DNA of 50,701 bases. Source: Bacteroides sp. GTDB taxonomy: Bacteria > Bacteroidota > Bacteroidia > Bacteroidales > Muribaculaceae. The first letter of the stretch is position 1. Each line of letters opens with the position of its first letter. The DNA is taken from positions 1 through 50,701 of the forward strand of contig JAAVDA010000004.1 in NCBI GenBank assembly GCA_014802045.1, given 5' to 3'. Of this stretch, positions 24,770 through 33,547 are shown piece by piece. Made by a program: the position numbers and the translations under genes. Under the pieces are notes generated by a model. It ran no database searches, was not told the origin of the DNA, and saw only the letters and a list, made by a program, of their open reading frames with translations.

Positions 24770-26436
24770 GCTCACAGATGAAAATATATTGTGTCAACAT
24801 GAAGGAGTATGTTGACTTCAGCGGAGGAGAAACTCTGCTTGACGTGTATGAGCGCATATCGCACAGGATTCCTTTCAGGCCGATATGCGCGAGGGTAAAT
24901 TTCAAGGCCGAAGATCTCCGCTTCCCGCTCTTCGCTCCGAAGCAGGTGGAGTATCTGCCGGCAACGAGCGAATCAGGACGGCGCACATATGTGAGGTCGC
25001 TCTGCATGGTTCTTTATAAGGCTGTGGCCGACTGTTTTCCGGGCACACGGCTCCATATAGAGCATTCTGTGTCGAAAGGCTATTATTGCCGGCTGTCGGG
25101 GGGTGTGGAGGCCGACGCGGAAACTGCCGCTACTCTCAAACGATGTATGCGCGAGATAGTGGATGCCGATATTCCTTTCGAGCGCAAGGAGAGGCTCACG
25201 GAAGATGTGATCAGGATATTCGAGCGCCAGGGGCTCGACGACAAGGTGAAGCTGCTCCATTCGCTCCAGGAGCTTTACACGGTGTATTACCGTCTGGGGG
25301 ATCTCTGCGACAGCTATTACGGCCAGCTTGCTCCCTCAACAGGGCTGCTCGGAGTGTTTGACCTCGTGCCACACATGCAGGGACTTCTGCTCACCGGCTT
25401 CTATCCCGATAATACCGACGAGCCTCAGCAACCGGTGACGCAGGAGAAGATGTTTAAGGCTTTTACGGATTACATGGCATTTAACGCAGTGGTGGGGGTG
25501 AGCAATGTGGGCGAGCTCAATCAGGCTGTGGCCGAGGGGAAATCGGCAGACCTTATAAATGTGTCTGAGGCCCTTCACAACAACCGCATAGCCGCAATGG
25601 CCGATGAGATAGCGGCGCGTTATCACAAAGGGGGTGCGAGGATTGTGCTTGTGGCGGGGCCGTCGTCGAGCGGAAAGACCACTTTTACGAAGCGTCTTGC
25701 CATTCAGCTCATGACCAATCTTCTGGAGCCGAAAATGATATCGCTCGACGATTATTTCGTGGACCGTCATCACACTCCGCGCGACGAACAGGGAGAATAT
25801 GACTACGAATCGCTCTATGCGCTGGATCTGGAGCAGTTTAACTCCGACCTCAACCGGCTCCTCGCAGGCGAAGAGGTGGAACTCCCCTACTATAACTTCG
25901 CTACCGGGGAGAGAGAATACCGTGGCAACAGGATACGCCTCACCGAAAAATCCATTCTGCTCATCGAGGGTATTCACGGGCTCAATCCGGAGCTTACTGC
26001 CGATATAAACCCCAGAATGAAATTCTGCGTCTATGTGTCGGCTCTCACCACCATCTCAATCGACGACCATAACTGGATTCCGACAACAGACAACCGGCTG
26101 CTTAGAAGAATCATACGCGACCACAAATATCGCGGTGCCTCGGCCGTCGACACCATACGGCGCTGGCCGAGTGTGAGGCGGGGTGAGGAAAAATGGATAT
26201 TCCCCTATCAGGAGAATGCCGACGCCACATTCAATTCGGCTCTGCTTTTCGAGCTCGGAGTGATGAAAGACAGAGCAGAGGCCACGTTGAGAGAAGTGCC
26301 ACGCAATGTGCCTGAATATGGCGAAGCCTCGCGACTGAGCAAATTCCTGAGCTATTTCAAGTCTATCGGACTTGAATATGTGCCTTCCACATCGCTTATC
26401 CGCGAATTTATGGGCGGGAGCTCATTTACCTACTGA
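24766..26436 (+). CDS. Uridine kinase-like nucleoside kinase with N-terminal TGS/ThrRS-like region
   Basis: A 556-residue protein. Residues 1 to about 65 look like a TGS domain (MKEYVDFSGGETLLDVYERI). The following region (to about 200) resembles the second additional domain of threonyl-tRNA synthetase (HIEHSVSKGYYCRL). The C-terminal half is a phosphoribulokinase/uridine kinase P-loop domain with Walker A GPSSSGKTTF at about residue 302, then LDDYFVDRHHTPRDEQGEYD and LIEGIHGLNP. This architecture is usual for long nucleoside kinases of Bacteroidota and Firmicutes. It phosphorylates a nucleoside in salvage; the substrate is not determined. The 3' end overlaps ribH by 15 bp tail to tail. Confidence 0.92.
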   Translation: MSSQMKIYCVNMKEYVDFSGGETLLDVYERISHRIPFRPICARVNFKAEDLRFPLFAPKQVEYLPATSESGRRTYVRSLCMVLYKAVADCFPGTRLHIEHSVSKGYYCRLSGGVEADAETAATLKRCMREIVDADIPFERKERLTEDVIRIFERQGLDDKVKLLHSLQELYTVYYRLGDLCDSYYGQLAPSTGLLGVFDLVPHMQGLLLTGFYPDNTDEPQQPVTQEKMFKAFTDYMAFNAVVGVSNVGELNQAVAEGKSADLINVSEALHNNRIAAMADEIAARYHKGGARIVLVAGPSSSGKTTFTKRLAIQLMTNLLEPKMISLDDYFVDRHHTPRDEQGEYDYESLYALDLEQFNSDLNRLLAGEEVELPYYNFATGEREYRGNRIRLTEKSILLIEGIHGLNPELTADINPRMKFCVYVSALTTISIDDHNWIPTTDNRLLRRIIRDHKYRGASAVDTIRRWPSVRRGEEKWIFPYQENADATFNSALLFELGVMKDRAEATLREVPRNVPEYGEASRLSKFLSYFKSIGLEYVPSTSLIREFMGGSSFTY

Positions 26437-26904
26437 ACGGCTGAAAGCAATCATGCGTATGGCTGTTTCAGCAGCCTCCACACCCTTATGGCCGGCAGGT
26501 CCACCCAGCCGGTCAAAGGCCTGCTGCTCATTGTTGACGGTGAGCACACCAAATATCACCGGAGCAAGTCCGCGCGAATTGATAGCGGTGACACCCTGGG
26601 TCACACTCTCACACACATAGTCGAAGTGGGGGGTGTCGCCGCGCACCACGCAGCCAAACACTATCACTGCATCGTAGATTCCCTTATCAACCAGACGGGA
26701 AGCGGCATAGGTGAGCTCAACGGCTCCCGGCACATGAAACACATCGACTTCATCGGCCTCAACACCCGATGAGGCGAGTGAGGTGAGCGCCCCTTCGAGC
26801 AGGCGCGAGGTGATTGCACCGTTCCATTCTGCCACTGCGATGGCTATTCTTACATGGTCTATTTCGGGGAGAGCTGAAGAAGGAGTATTGACAGACATAT
26901 ACAA
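26422..26904 (-). CDS. ribH: 6,7-dimethyl-8-ribityllumazine synthase
   Basis: RibH condenses 3,4-dihydroxy-2-butanone 4-phosphate with the ribitylamino-pyrimidine, the penultimate step of riboflavin synthesis. The 160-residue length and the motifs are standard: AVAEWNGAITSRLLEGA, then VPGAVELTYAASRL, and VVRGDTPHFDYVCES with the catalytic His, and LTVNNEQQAFDR. No other rib genes are nearby. It ends inside the 3' end of the convergent nucleoside kinase gene. Confidence 0.97.
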   Translation of the reverse strand: MYMSVNTPSSALPEIDHVRIAIAVAEWNGAITSRLLEGALTSLASSGVEADEVDVFHVPGAVELTYAASRLVDKGIYDAVIVFGCVVRGDTPHFDYVCESVTQGVTAINSRGLAPVIFGVLTVNNEQQAFDRLGGPAGHKGVEAAETAIRMIAFSRSVGK

Positions 26905-27001
26905 TATTGGGTGTGGGGGTTAGTAAAGAGAAAATGTGGGCTGCGTAGCGAGGACTCATTTCTGAGTCTCATGGCGGTGAGCATAAAAAAACAACAATCG
27001 G

Positions 27002-28021
27002 TCAGCGCGGAAAGATTTTATGCCATAGCCCGAGAATGTCGAGCGAGCCGCTGCGGGCATTGACGAGCACATCAACGATGCGGCGGTGCTCCTCATCGGC
27101 CTGAAGCCTCGTGGCCTTATGGAGCATGGTGTTGAGCAGATGGACACCTTTGTCGCGGGAAGACTTAACGGCTAAAAGGGCTTCGCCGAGATCTATCGAC
27201 AGCTGAAGCTGCCTGATGGAGAAGTCTGCCTCAATCTGGGTGAGATATTTCAGGGCGCGGGTGAAATATTGCACCGCATCGCGCTGTTTTCCCATTCTGG
27301 CAAGCGTGCGCCCTTCGTCGGCAAGCGAATCTATCAGGGAGTTGGCCGCGCTGTCGTCGCCACTACGGAGCATCTTCATATATGTGTCGGTTGCCACCTG
27401 GTAGTGTGCAAGCAGATTGGCCTGACGCATTCTCGAACGGTAGACGGATGTAGAGGCGCTCACCGCCATCATCTGTGCAGAGCTATAGCGGTCAGGATTC
27501 TGCCGTGCAAGACGTTCGAGTATCTTAAGGGATTTCTCTATCTCACGCTCGGCCTGACGATATTCGCCCCGTGAGCAATGAATGATGGATATATCATGGA
27601 GGAGCGCTGCCAGAACACTCAGAAATGGCTCATCCTTGCGCTTGGGCGACTGAGCGAGCAGACTGAGGGCGGAGGCAGCCGAGGTCATGGCTCCGTCTAT
27701 ATCATCCATCGATATCCTCACCGCTGTGAGAATCTGCATCAGAGCCGCATGAATATCGAGCAGGGCGCCCTCTTCTTCTCCGCGACGGGTGGCAAGAGCG
27801 TCAAACGCTTCTATGCGTTCAACCGCCTCACTCCCCCGCCCTTCTTCAACGAGAGTTGTGGCGGCCGATCTCACAAAATCATAGACCGCAACAAATGGCA
27901 TGGCAGCAAGGGCATGACGCAACTCCGAGGCCGTGACAGAATCTGACGCAAGCCGATGGACCGGAGTTATATCTGAGGTCAGGGGGTAGATAAGCGGAGC
28001 GGGAAGAGATGTGAGGGTCAT
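27002..28021 (-). CDS. TPR-like helical repeat protein
   Basis: A 339-residue protein without signal peptide or membrane helix, composed of amphipathic helical pairs typical of tetratricopeptide repeats: LLHDISIIHCSRGEYRQAER near residue 155, and LADEGRTLARMGKQRDAVQYFTRAL near 240. The function is not evident. Its ATG overlaps the stop of the PfkB-like gene by four bases, which suggests the two proteins are made together and may act together. Ala-, Glu- and Arg-rich composition fits a cytoplasmic scaffold. Confidence 0.7.
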   Translation of the reverse strand: MTLTSLPAPLIYPLTSDITPVHRLASDSVTASELRHALAAMPFVAVYDFVRSAATTLVEEGRGSEAVERIEAFDALATRRGEEEGALLDIHAALMQILTAVRISMDDIDGAMTSAASALSLLAQSPKRKDEPFLSVLAALLHDISIIHCSRGEYRQAEREIEKSLKILERLARQNPDRYSSAQMMAVSASTSVYRSRMRQANLLAHYQVATDTYMKMLRSGDDSAANSLIDSLADEGRTLARMGKQRDAVQYFTRALKYLTQIEADFSIRQLQLSIDLGEALLAVKSSRDKGVHLLNTMLHKATRLQADEEHRRIVDVLVNARSGSLDILGLWHKIFPR

Positions 28022-28902
28022 TGTCTGTGAAGGAAAGCTGAGGTAGCAGCCGCAGCTTCCGAAGCGAAAGCGGCCGCGGTTTCAGGGGTTAGGGTTTCGA
28101 GAATCTGACGGGTGATGCCGAGGCTTATCAGCGCCTGGACCACTCCTGCCACAGCCGCGGCTCCGCCGTGGAGAGAGGAGTCTATGCCACTGATAGGACG
28201 CTCTTCTGTTGTGCGGGAGCGGAAAAATGTGAGTCGGGAATTATCGGCATCTATATCCACCATCAGGGGGCAGTAGAATTCAAAGGTAGACTTAAACACC
28301 TCCTGCGGCGACTTCTTGCCGAAAATCGGAACAAGGTCAGCGCTACGGGATATGATGAGCTGGGTGAGCTCCAGGTTTTCGTAGATAGAGGGCATCACAC
28401 TGGTGATACGCACCGTCTGCTTGGGGAGAAGGCCGGGGAGATAGACAATTATGGCCTTGCGCTCACCGGCATACGACAAGAGGTCGAGCAACTGGGAGCG
28501 CACACGCGCATCGACAGCAAAAAATGTGCCGAACACCACAATATCGTCGGCCTCTATACGAGGCCACATCACATCGAAGCGCTGGGAGGGATAGTCGCGC
28601 ACACACAGAGTGTCTGATGCCTGAAAAAGCATATTAGTGGCAGTGATTCCGTCTGTGAAGCGGTCTATGGAATCAGTATTTACCCCATGGCGCCCGAGAA
28701 AGCTCACAAGGAAATCTCCGATAGGATCGTTGGCAGCATCGCCCACAAAGGTCACATCGCAGCCAGCATCGCCAAGCAGAGCTGCGGCATTGAGCAGACG
28801 CCCTCCGGGCACGGCTGTAACATTCATGGCATCGGAGAGGGTGTCGGCAGACGGAAAAAGAAGGTCGAGCGTACACTCCCCTATAATAATTATCTTACGC
28901 AT
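28018..28902 (-). CDS. PfkB (ribokinase) family protein with an altered active site
   Basis: The 294-residue protein has the start of the ribokinase fold (IIIGECTLDLLFPSA). The first family signature is present as GGRLLNAAALLGDAGCDVTFVG. A sugar-contact strand (ITATNMLF) and the central beta-sheet follow. The second signature, normally DTTGAGD with the catalytic Asp, reads GIDSSLHGGAAAVAG here, so the anion-hole GAG and the catalytic base appear missing. It may be a non-catalytic relative or use a different base. It is coupled to the TPR protein gene and follows the SIS isomerase gene by 62 bp. Confidence 0.82.
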   Translation of the reverse strand: MRKIIIIGECTLDLLFPSADTLSDAMNVTAVPGGRLLNAAALLGDAGCDVTFVGDAANDPIGDFLVSFLGRHGVNTDSIDRFTDGITATNMLFQASDTLCVRDYPSQRFDVMWPRIEADDIVVFGTFFAVDARVRSQLLDLLSYAGERKAIIVYLPGLLPKQTVRITSVMPSIYENLELTQLIISRSADLVPIFGKKSPQEVFKSTFEFYCPLMVDIDADNSRLTFFRSRTTEERPISGIDSSLHGGAAAVAGVVQALISLGITRQILETLTPETAAAFASEAAAATSAFLHRQ

Positions 28903-28964
28903 TGTGTGGTAGAAATCTTAGTGGAATAAAAACCGTGTGTTTTTTCAATCATAGCAAGCAGAAA

Positions 28965-29576
28965 TCAACCCCTCGATATCTGTCCGAGATAACCGCCATG
29001 ATGGCGTTTGGCATATTCGGCACGGGTGAAGCCGGTGGCGTTCATCACATTTACCACCAGCACATCGCCAATCACTGTCATTAGTGTGGTAGATGTGGTG
29101 GGAGTGAGGCCAAGCGGACAAACCTCAGGAGCTCCGCCGGTGAGAAGAGTGGCATCAGCCCTGCGGGCGAGCTCACTGTCGGGATTGCCTGTAATCACAA
29201 TCACGGGAATATGGGTGTCAAACAGCTCTTCGGCAAGATCCATCAGCCGGACAATCTCTGTGGTGCGCCCGGAATTCGACACCAGAAGCATCACATCATG
29301 AGGCTGAAGCACACCCAGATCGCCATGCTGAGCCTCGCTGGGATGAAGATTCACCGCCGGAATACCTGTTGATGAAAAGGTGGTGGCGATATTCATGGCT
29401 ATCTGACCCGCCTTGCCCATTCCGGAAGTGACAAGCTTGCCGCCGAGACTCTTCACGCGCTCAACAATCATATTCACTGCACGTTCATAGTCTTCAGTCC
29501 AGGGAATTGATGCCACAGCGCGGCTCTCGGCGTCGAGAATCTCACGCATCGACTTCTTAATATCCATATTCTGCAT
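28965..29576 (-). CDS. SIS-domain sugar isomerase, single-domain arabinose-5-phosphate isomerase type
   Basis: A 203-residue protein consisting of one SIS domain: GGKLVTSGMGKAGQIAMNIA, then AVNLHPSEAQHGDLGV, LLVSNSGRTTEIVRL and VIVITGNPDSELAR. It ends with AEYAKRHHGGYLG, the equivalent of the KRHPGGxLG signature of KdsD/GutQ/KpsF. The paired C-terminal CBS domains of E. coli KdsD are absent. From family knowledge it should convert ribulose 5-phosphate to arabinose 5-phosphate for Kdo synthesis. The domain loss may relieve allosteric control. Start could also be the ATG three codons later. Confidence 0.88.
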   Translation of the reverse strand: MQNMDIKKSMREILDAESRAVASIPWTEDYERAVNMIVERVKSLGGKLVTSGMGKAGQIAMNIATTFSSTGIPAVNLHPSEAQHGDLGVLQPHDVMLLVSNSGRTTEIVRLMDLAEELFDTHIPVIVITGNPDSELARRADATLLTGGAPEVCPLGLTPTTSTTLMTVIGDVLVVNVMNATGFTRAEYAKRHHGGYLGQISRG

Positions 29577-29592
29577 TGTAGTTTTCTTAATG

Positions 29593-29600
29593 CAAAGTTA
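29593..29600 (-). promoter_or_regulatory. -7 promoter element for the SIS isomerase gene
   Basis: TAACTTTG on the minus strand lies 16 bp before the ATG at 29576, inside the 120 bp gap after the thioesterase gene. It suggests a separate promoter for the isomerase-pfkB-TPR genes. Confidence 0.5.
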
Positions 29601-29700
29601 ATAAAATTACCCCACACGCGCAAAAGTGGGCGAGAGATATAGATATGGTGACAAACGCAGGAGTGGGAGGGGGCGGCTGCTAAGAAAGTTGCAGAGGCGA

Positions 29701-30180
29701 TCAGAGGGAACGCTGTTCGTAGGCCTCTACCGCAGCAACCCATGTGCGGTCTATAGCGCGTCCGGTGGCTGTCTTCGGGTCGAATCCGGCCATTACTGTG
29801 TGGCCTACACACTTTGTCTGTCCGGTAACTGAATTTACTATACGCTGCTCCATCTTGAAGCTGTGGGTGCTGACAGAGGTAACTGTTGTCCAGACCTCAA
29901 GACTCTCATTGAAATAGGAAGGAGCATAGAAATCGCACGCTATATGAACCACAACGGCGTTGATACTGCGCCAGTCCATGCCTTCAGGAAGCACCGCCGC
30001 AAAATATTCCACCTTGGCGAGATCCATAAAGGTGAGATAGACATTATTGTTGAGGTGTCCGAGCATATCGATGTCGGTGAAGCGCATCTGTACGGGCTGA
30101 TGGTGACGGAAAGGAAATTCGGCGGCCGGCACTTTGGGATTGTCGGACGGAAGATAGGTGAAAAGATCTTTGTCTTGCAT
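29701..30180 (-). CDS. Hotdog-fold acyl-CoA thioesterase
   Basis: I use the ATG at 30180 (MQDKDLFTYLPSD), giving 159 residues; the frame continues to 30225, overlapping the upstream gene. The motif MRFTDIDMLGHLNNNVYLTF with D-x-x-GHLNN is the 4-hydroxybenzoyl-CoA thioesterase/YbgC active-site pattern, with the nucleophilic Asp. The later HSFKMEQRIVN strand is also typical. It hydrolyses an acyl-CoA in the cytoplasm; the acyl group is unknown. It follows the DUF721 gene by 31 bp. Confidence 0.9.
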   Translation of the reverse strand: MQDKDLFTYLPSDNPKVPAAEFPFRHHQPVQMRFTDIDMLGHLNNNVYLTFMDLAKVEYFAAVLPEGMDWRSINAVVVHIACDFYAPSYFNESLEVWTTVTSVSTHSFKMEQRIVNSVTGQTKCVGHTVMAGFDPKTATGRAIDRTWVAAVEAYEQRSL

Positions 30181-30211
30181 AATCATAATCGTGTGTGGGG
30201 ATATGGACTCA

Positions 30212-30502
30212 TCAATGAATCTCAATCGATGTTATAACATTTTTACCCAGCCGGGAGTTGATTGCCTCAACGAGAGTGGAGCGATGAAAGGATAATTCGT
30301 TTTTCAGAGCGGCCGAGGTCAGGGTGACATGAAGCACACCGTGGTCTACATAGCGGCGGAGAGTCATACGGTTGACTCCTTGCCCCACAATCTCGCTCCA
30401 GAGGTAGGCTGCATGCTGTTCGGCAAATGTGTCGGCATGCCCCGACTGCTGAACAGCTTCATCGAATATTTCGGCAAATGATTTAGGCTCGGTCCGTTTC
30501 AT
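30212..30502 (-). CDS. DUF721 (DciA-like) protein
   Basis: The ATG at 30502 overlaps the recF stop as ATGA and gives 96 residues, better than the longer frame to 30541. DUF721 features are visible: AAYLWSEIVGQGVNRMTLRR, then GVLHVTLTSAALKNELSFHR and LVEAINSRLGKNVI. Relatives include the helicase operator DciA, which loads the replicative helicase in bacteria without DnaC. The position directly after recF supports a replication or repair role. Confidence 0.9.
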   Translation of the reverse strand: MKRTEPKSFAEIFDEAVQQSGHADTFAEQHAAYLWSEIVGQGVNRMTLRRYVDHGVLHVTLTSAALKNELSFHRSTLVEAINSRLGKNVITSIEIH

Positions 30503-31602
30503 TTCTTGATGTCTTGGAATGTACCATGGTCTACGAGCCACAGGCGATAGTCGCCGCCCGTGCGGCTCATTATCTCGTCGAGATGAGTGCGGTTGGTGTC
30601 TGTGATGAAAATCTGTCCGAAGTTGTCGGCAGTGACGAGAGATATGATGCGCTCCACCCTTGTGGCGTCGAGCTTGTCGAAAATATCGTCGAGCAGCAGG
30701 AGCGGCCGCATTCCGGAGGCTTCGCGGAGAAATTCATACTGGGCGAGGCGGAGAGCGGTGGTGAAAGTCTTGCATTGTCCCTGAGAGGCGGTGCGGCGCA
30801 TCGGCATACCGTTGAGCATCATCTCTATATCGTCGCGGTGGGGACCAACGGTTGTGTGGCGCACAGTCTCGTCGCGGCGACGCACCTCATCAAGGAGTGC
30901 TTTCAACCCTCCCGGTCGTGAGGATGGCGAGTCATACGACAGGGTAATGGTCTCACTCCCCTCTCCGGCAATGGCAGTGTAGAAACGCCGCGCAATCTCC
31001 TGAAGTCTGGCGGCCCAGGAGAGTCGTTGCGAAGTGATTATCTCAGCCGCGAAATCCATCTGAAGCTCCACTGCGTCATAGAGATTATGGTCCACACACC
31101 CGTCGCGGAGCAGCTTGTTGCGCTGTTCGAGAGCCGTATTATAGCGTATGAGAGCCTCAAGATAGGCCCGCGACCCCTGCGAAATGACCATATCCATCCA
31201 ACGTCGGCGCTCCTCGCCTGCTCCTCTCACGAGGTCAGTGTCTTGAGGCGCGGCCATAACCAGAGGAAACGAACCGATATGCTCACTGAGGCGAGTGTAT
31301 TCCTTGCCTCCGCGCTTCAGAGTCTTACGCCGCCCGGTGGCGAGCCCGAGCGAAAGCTCCTCGGCCACACCATTGCGGGTGTAGTGGCCGCGCGCCATGG
31401 CAAACTCCTCTCCGCTGTGTATCATCATGGCATCTGTGACTCCGGTGAAACTCTTACAGAAGCTCAGGAAATGGATGGCATCGAGCAGATTGCTTTTACC
31501 CATACCGTTGTCACCAAGAAATCCATTGATTTTCGGTGAAAACTCAAGGGAAGCCTCGGGAATATTCTTGAAATTATGTAGGGTAAGACTGTCAAGTTGC
31601 AT
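30499..31602 (-). CDS. recF: DNA replication and repair protein RecF
   Basis: RecF is an SMC-like ATPase that loads RecA at gaps with RecO and RecR. The 367-residue protein has Walker A in FLGDNGMGKSNLLDAIHFLS, the signature region TASQGQCKTFTTALRLAQ and Walker B in LLLLDDIFDKLDATR. LTLHNFKNIPEASLEF at the start is typical. The gene begins about five bases after a TAACTTTG box in a perfect palindrome shared with the divergent M28 peptidase gene, so its message is predicted leaderless. Confidence 0.97.
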   Translation of the reverse strand: MQLDSLTLHNFKNIPEASLEFSPKINGFLGDNGMGKSNLLDAIHFLSFCKSFTGVTDAMMIHSGEEFAMARGHYTRNGVAEELSLGLATGRRKTLKRGGKEYTRLSEHIGSFPLVMAAPQDTDLVRGAGEERRRWMDMVISQGSRAYLEALIRYNTALEQRNKLLRDGCVDHNLYDAVELQMDFAAEIITSQRLSWAARLQEIARRFYTAIAGEGSETITLSYDSPSSRPGGLKALLDEVRRRDETVRHTTVGPHRDDIEMMLNGMPMRRTASQGQCKTFTTALRLAQYEFLREASGMRPLLLLDDIFDKLDATRVERIISLVTADNFGQIFITDTNRTHLDEIMSRTGGDYRLWLVDHGTFQDIKK

Positions 31603-31605
31603 AAT

Positions 31606-31646
31606 GCAAAGTTACATAAAAATCGGAGTATTTTATGTAACTTTGC
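31606..31646. promoter_or_regulatory. Palindromic divergent promoter between recF and the M28 peptidase gene
   Basis: Two 16 nt arms, GCAAAGTTACATAAAA (31606-31621) and its exact complement (31631-31646), flank nine bases. Each arm contains a TAACTTTG -7 box: minus strand at 31607-31614 for recF, plus strand at 31638-31645 for the peptidase. The two promoters therefore overlap and use mirror-image DNA, so RNA polymerase binding should be mutually exclusive. Confidence 0.65.
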
Positions 31647-31740
31647 AGCTGGAAGTGAGAGGCTCGAATTATTTAACGGATTCCGTAGGCTACCGGCATA
31701 ACTCATTTTCAATATAAAGTCAACTTCATTAACCTCGCTT

Positions 31741-32739
31741 ATGAACCGAATTATTGCTTCGCTGGCAGTCATAACCGCCTTGACAGCATCAGCAATCAGC
31801 CCTAAAGATAAGGGCTACGCCACAATCAACCGTCCCACCGCCGAAGCCCACATAGGCTTTCTTGCTTCCGACGAGCTTCAGGGCCGCGAGGCGGGCTATC
31901 CCTCCGGACAGATTGCGGCAGCATATATCGAGGCCTATCTGCGCACACTCGGTCTGCAGCCGTGGGACGGAGTGAGCTACCGCCAACCCTTCGAGGCCTA
32001 TCGTATAGAGAGACAGAAGAGAGGACGCTACACTGTGCATCCCGACTCGATAGCCAAGCTTAAAGAGGGGGTGCATCAGCGGTTGCCGCTCACAAATGTA
32101 ATGGCTAAGATTGAGGGTAAGAATCCGGAAGAAGTGGTGATTATAGGGGCGCATTTCGATCATCTGGGAGTAGACCCGCTGCTCGACGGCGACAAAATAT
32201 ATAACGGTGCCGATGATAATGCATCGGGAGTTGCCGCAGTGCTTCAGATAGCCCGCGCTTTCGTGGAGAGCGGGGTGCAGCCCGAACGCACAGTGATTTT
32301 CGCCCTCTGGGACGGTGAGGAGAAAGGTCTGCTCGGCTCAGAGCATTTCATGCTCGTGTGGCCCGACCCTTATACGATCAAAGGCTATCTGAATTTCGAC
32401 ATGATCGGACGAAACAATGACGAGAGCAATCCCGAACATGTGGTCTATTTCTACACAGAAGCCCATCCGATGTTCGAGAAATGGCTGCGCGACGATATTG
32501 CCGAACGCGGACTCAAACTGCGTCCATACTACCGAGCCTGGGACCGTCCGATAGGCGGAGGCGACAACGGATCGTTTGCTCAAAGGGATGTTCCGGTCAT
32601 ATGGTATCACACCGACGGCCACCCCGACTATCATATGCCATCGGATCATGCCGACCGTATAAACTATGACAAGACTGTAGACATTACCCGTGCGGCCTAT
32701 CTCAATCTGTGGAATCTGGCCAACGAACCTGAATATTAA
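31741..32739 (+). CDS. Secreted M28 family metallopeptidase
   Basis: The 332-residue protein has a signal peptide (to about residue 19, TASAIS). The zinc aminopeptidase fold follows, with metal ligands in order: IIGAHFDHLG (His), YNGADDNASGVAAV (Asp), WDGEEKGLLGSEHF (Glu-Glu), FDMIGRN (Asp) and MPSDHADR (His). The family includes aminopeptidases and glutaminyl cyclases; HFDHLG and GADDNASG favour an aminopeptidase. It acts in the periplasm or outside. It is the first gene of a run with dapB, lepB and the WbqC-like gene. Confidence 0.92.
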   Translation: MNRIIASLAVITALTASAISPKDKGYATINRPTAEAHIGFLASDELQGREAGYPSGQIAAAYIEAYLRTLGLQPWDGVSYRQPFEAYRIERQKRGRYTVHPDSIAKLKEGVHQRLPLTNVMAKIEGKNPEEVVIIGAHFDHLGVDPLLDGDKIYNGADDNASGVAAVLQIARAFVESGVQPERTVIFALWDGEEKGLLGSEHFMLVWPDPYTIKGYLNFDMIGRNNDESNPEHVVYFYTEAHPMFEKWLRDDIAERGLKLRPYYRAWDRPIGGGDNGSFAQRDVPVIWYHTDGHPDYHMPSDHADRINYDKTVDITRAAYLNLWNLANEPEY

Positions 32740-32766
32740 ATAGCAACACTTTCACATAAGTAAGTC

Positions 32767-33546
32767 ATGAAAATAGCGATAATAGGCTACGGAAAAATGG
32801 GGCATGCCATTGAGCGCATAGCCCGCGAACGCGGCCATGAGATAGTGGCAATAATAGATGCCGACAATATTTTAGATTTCAATACACCGGAATATCGTTC
32901 GGCCGATGTGGCTATAGAGTTCACCACTCCCGCCACTGCTGCCGACAACTGCATCCGCTCTTTCTCGCAGGGGGTGCCGGTGGTGTGCGGCTCCACAGGA
33001 TGGACCTCCCGACTGCCTGAAATCCAGATGATGTGTGACCGCGGTCAGGGCACACTGCTATGGTCGTCCAACTTCAGCCTCGGGGTGAATATATTTTTTG
33101 CCGTGAACCGCTGTCTGGCCACTCTCATGCAGGGATTCCCCCAGTATCTTCCCTCTATGACCGAGATTCACCATATCCACAAGCTCGACCATCCGAGCGG
33201 CACCGCCATAACTCTTGCTCAGGGTATCATAGAGAAAAACGGCAGGGTGAAAGAATGGGCCGAAGCCGAAGAGGGCGCAAAAGCTGAAAAGGTGGCCGGC
33301 GAAGAGCGCCTCGTAATGCCAATAGCCCACAGAAGAGAGGGAGAAGTGCCCGGCACACACATCATATCGTGGGATTCGCCGGTTGATACCATCACCATCG
33401 AACACTCGGCCAAAAGCCGCGAGGGGTTTGCCCTCGGTGCGGTAGTGGCAGCCGAATGGCTCAAAGGGCGCAAAGGTTTTCAGACAATGGACAAGATGAT
33501 GAATTCACTCGTGGCCGATTCGGCTCTCCTCGACATACTCCGCTGA
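32767..33546 (+). CDS. dapB: 4-hydroxy-tetrahydrodipicolinate reductase
   Basis: DapB reduces the dipicolinate intermediate with NAD(P)H on the way to diaminopimelate and lysine. The 259-residue protein starts with the Rossmann motif IAIIGYGKMGHAIE. CGSTGW and SSNFSLGVNIFF are family blocks, and the substrate motif EIHHIHKLDHPSGTAIT contains the catalytic His-His and Lys. It follows the peptidase gene by 27 bp and precedes lepB by 1 bp. Confidence 0.97.
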   Translation: MKIAIIGYGKMGHAIERIARERGHEIVAIIDADNILDFNTPEYRSADVAIEFTTPATAADNCIRSFSQGVPVVCGSTGWTSRLPEIQMMCDRGQGTLLWSSNFSLGVNIFFAVNRCLATLMQGFPQYLPSMTEIHHIHKLDHPSGTAITLAQGIIEKNGRVKEWAEAEEGAKAEKVAGEERLVMPIAHRREGEVPGTHIISWDSPVDTITIEHSAKSREGFALGAVVAAEWLKGRKGFQTMDKMMNSLVADSALLDILR

Positions 33547-33547
33547 T

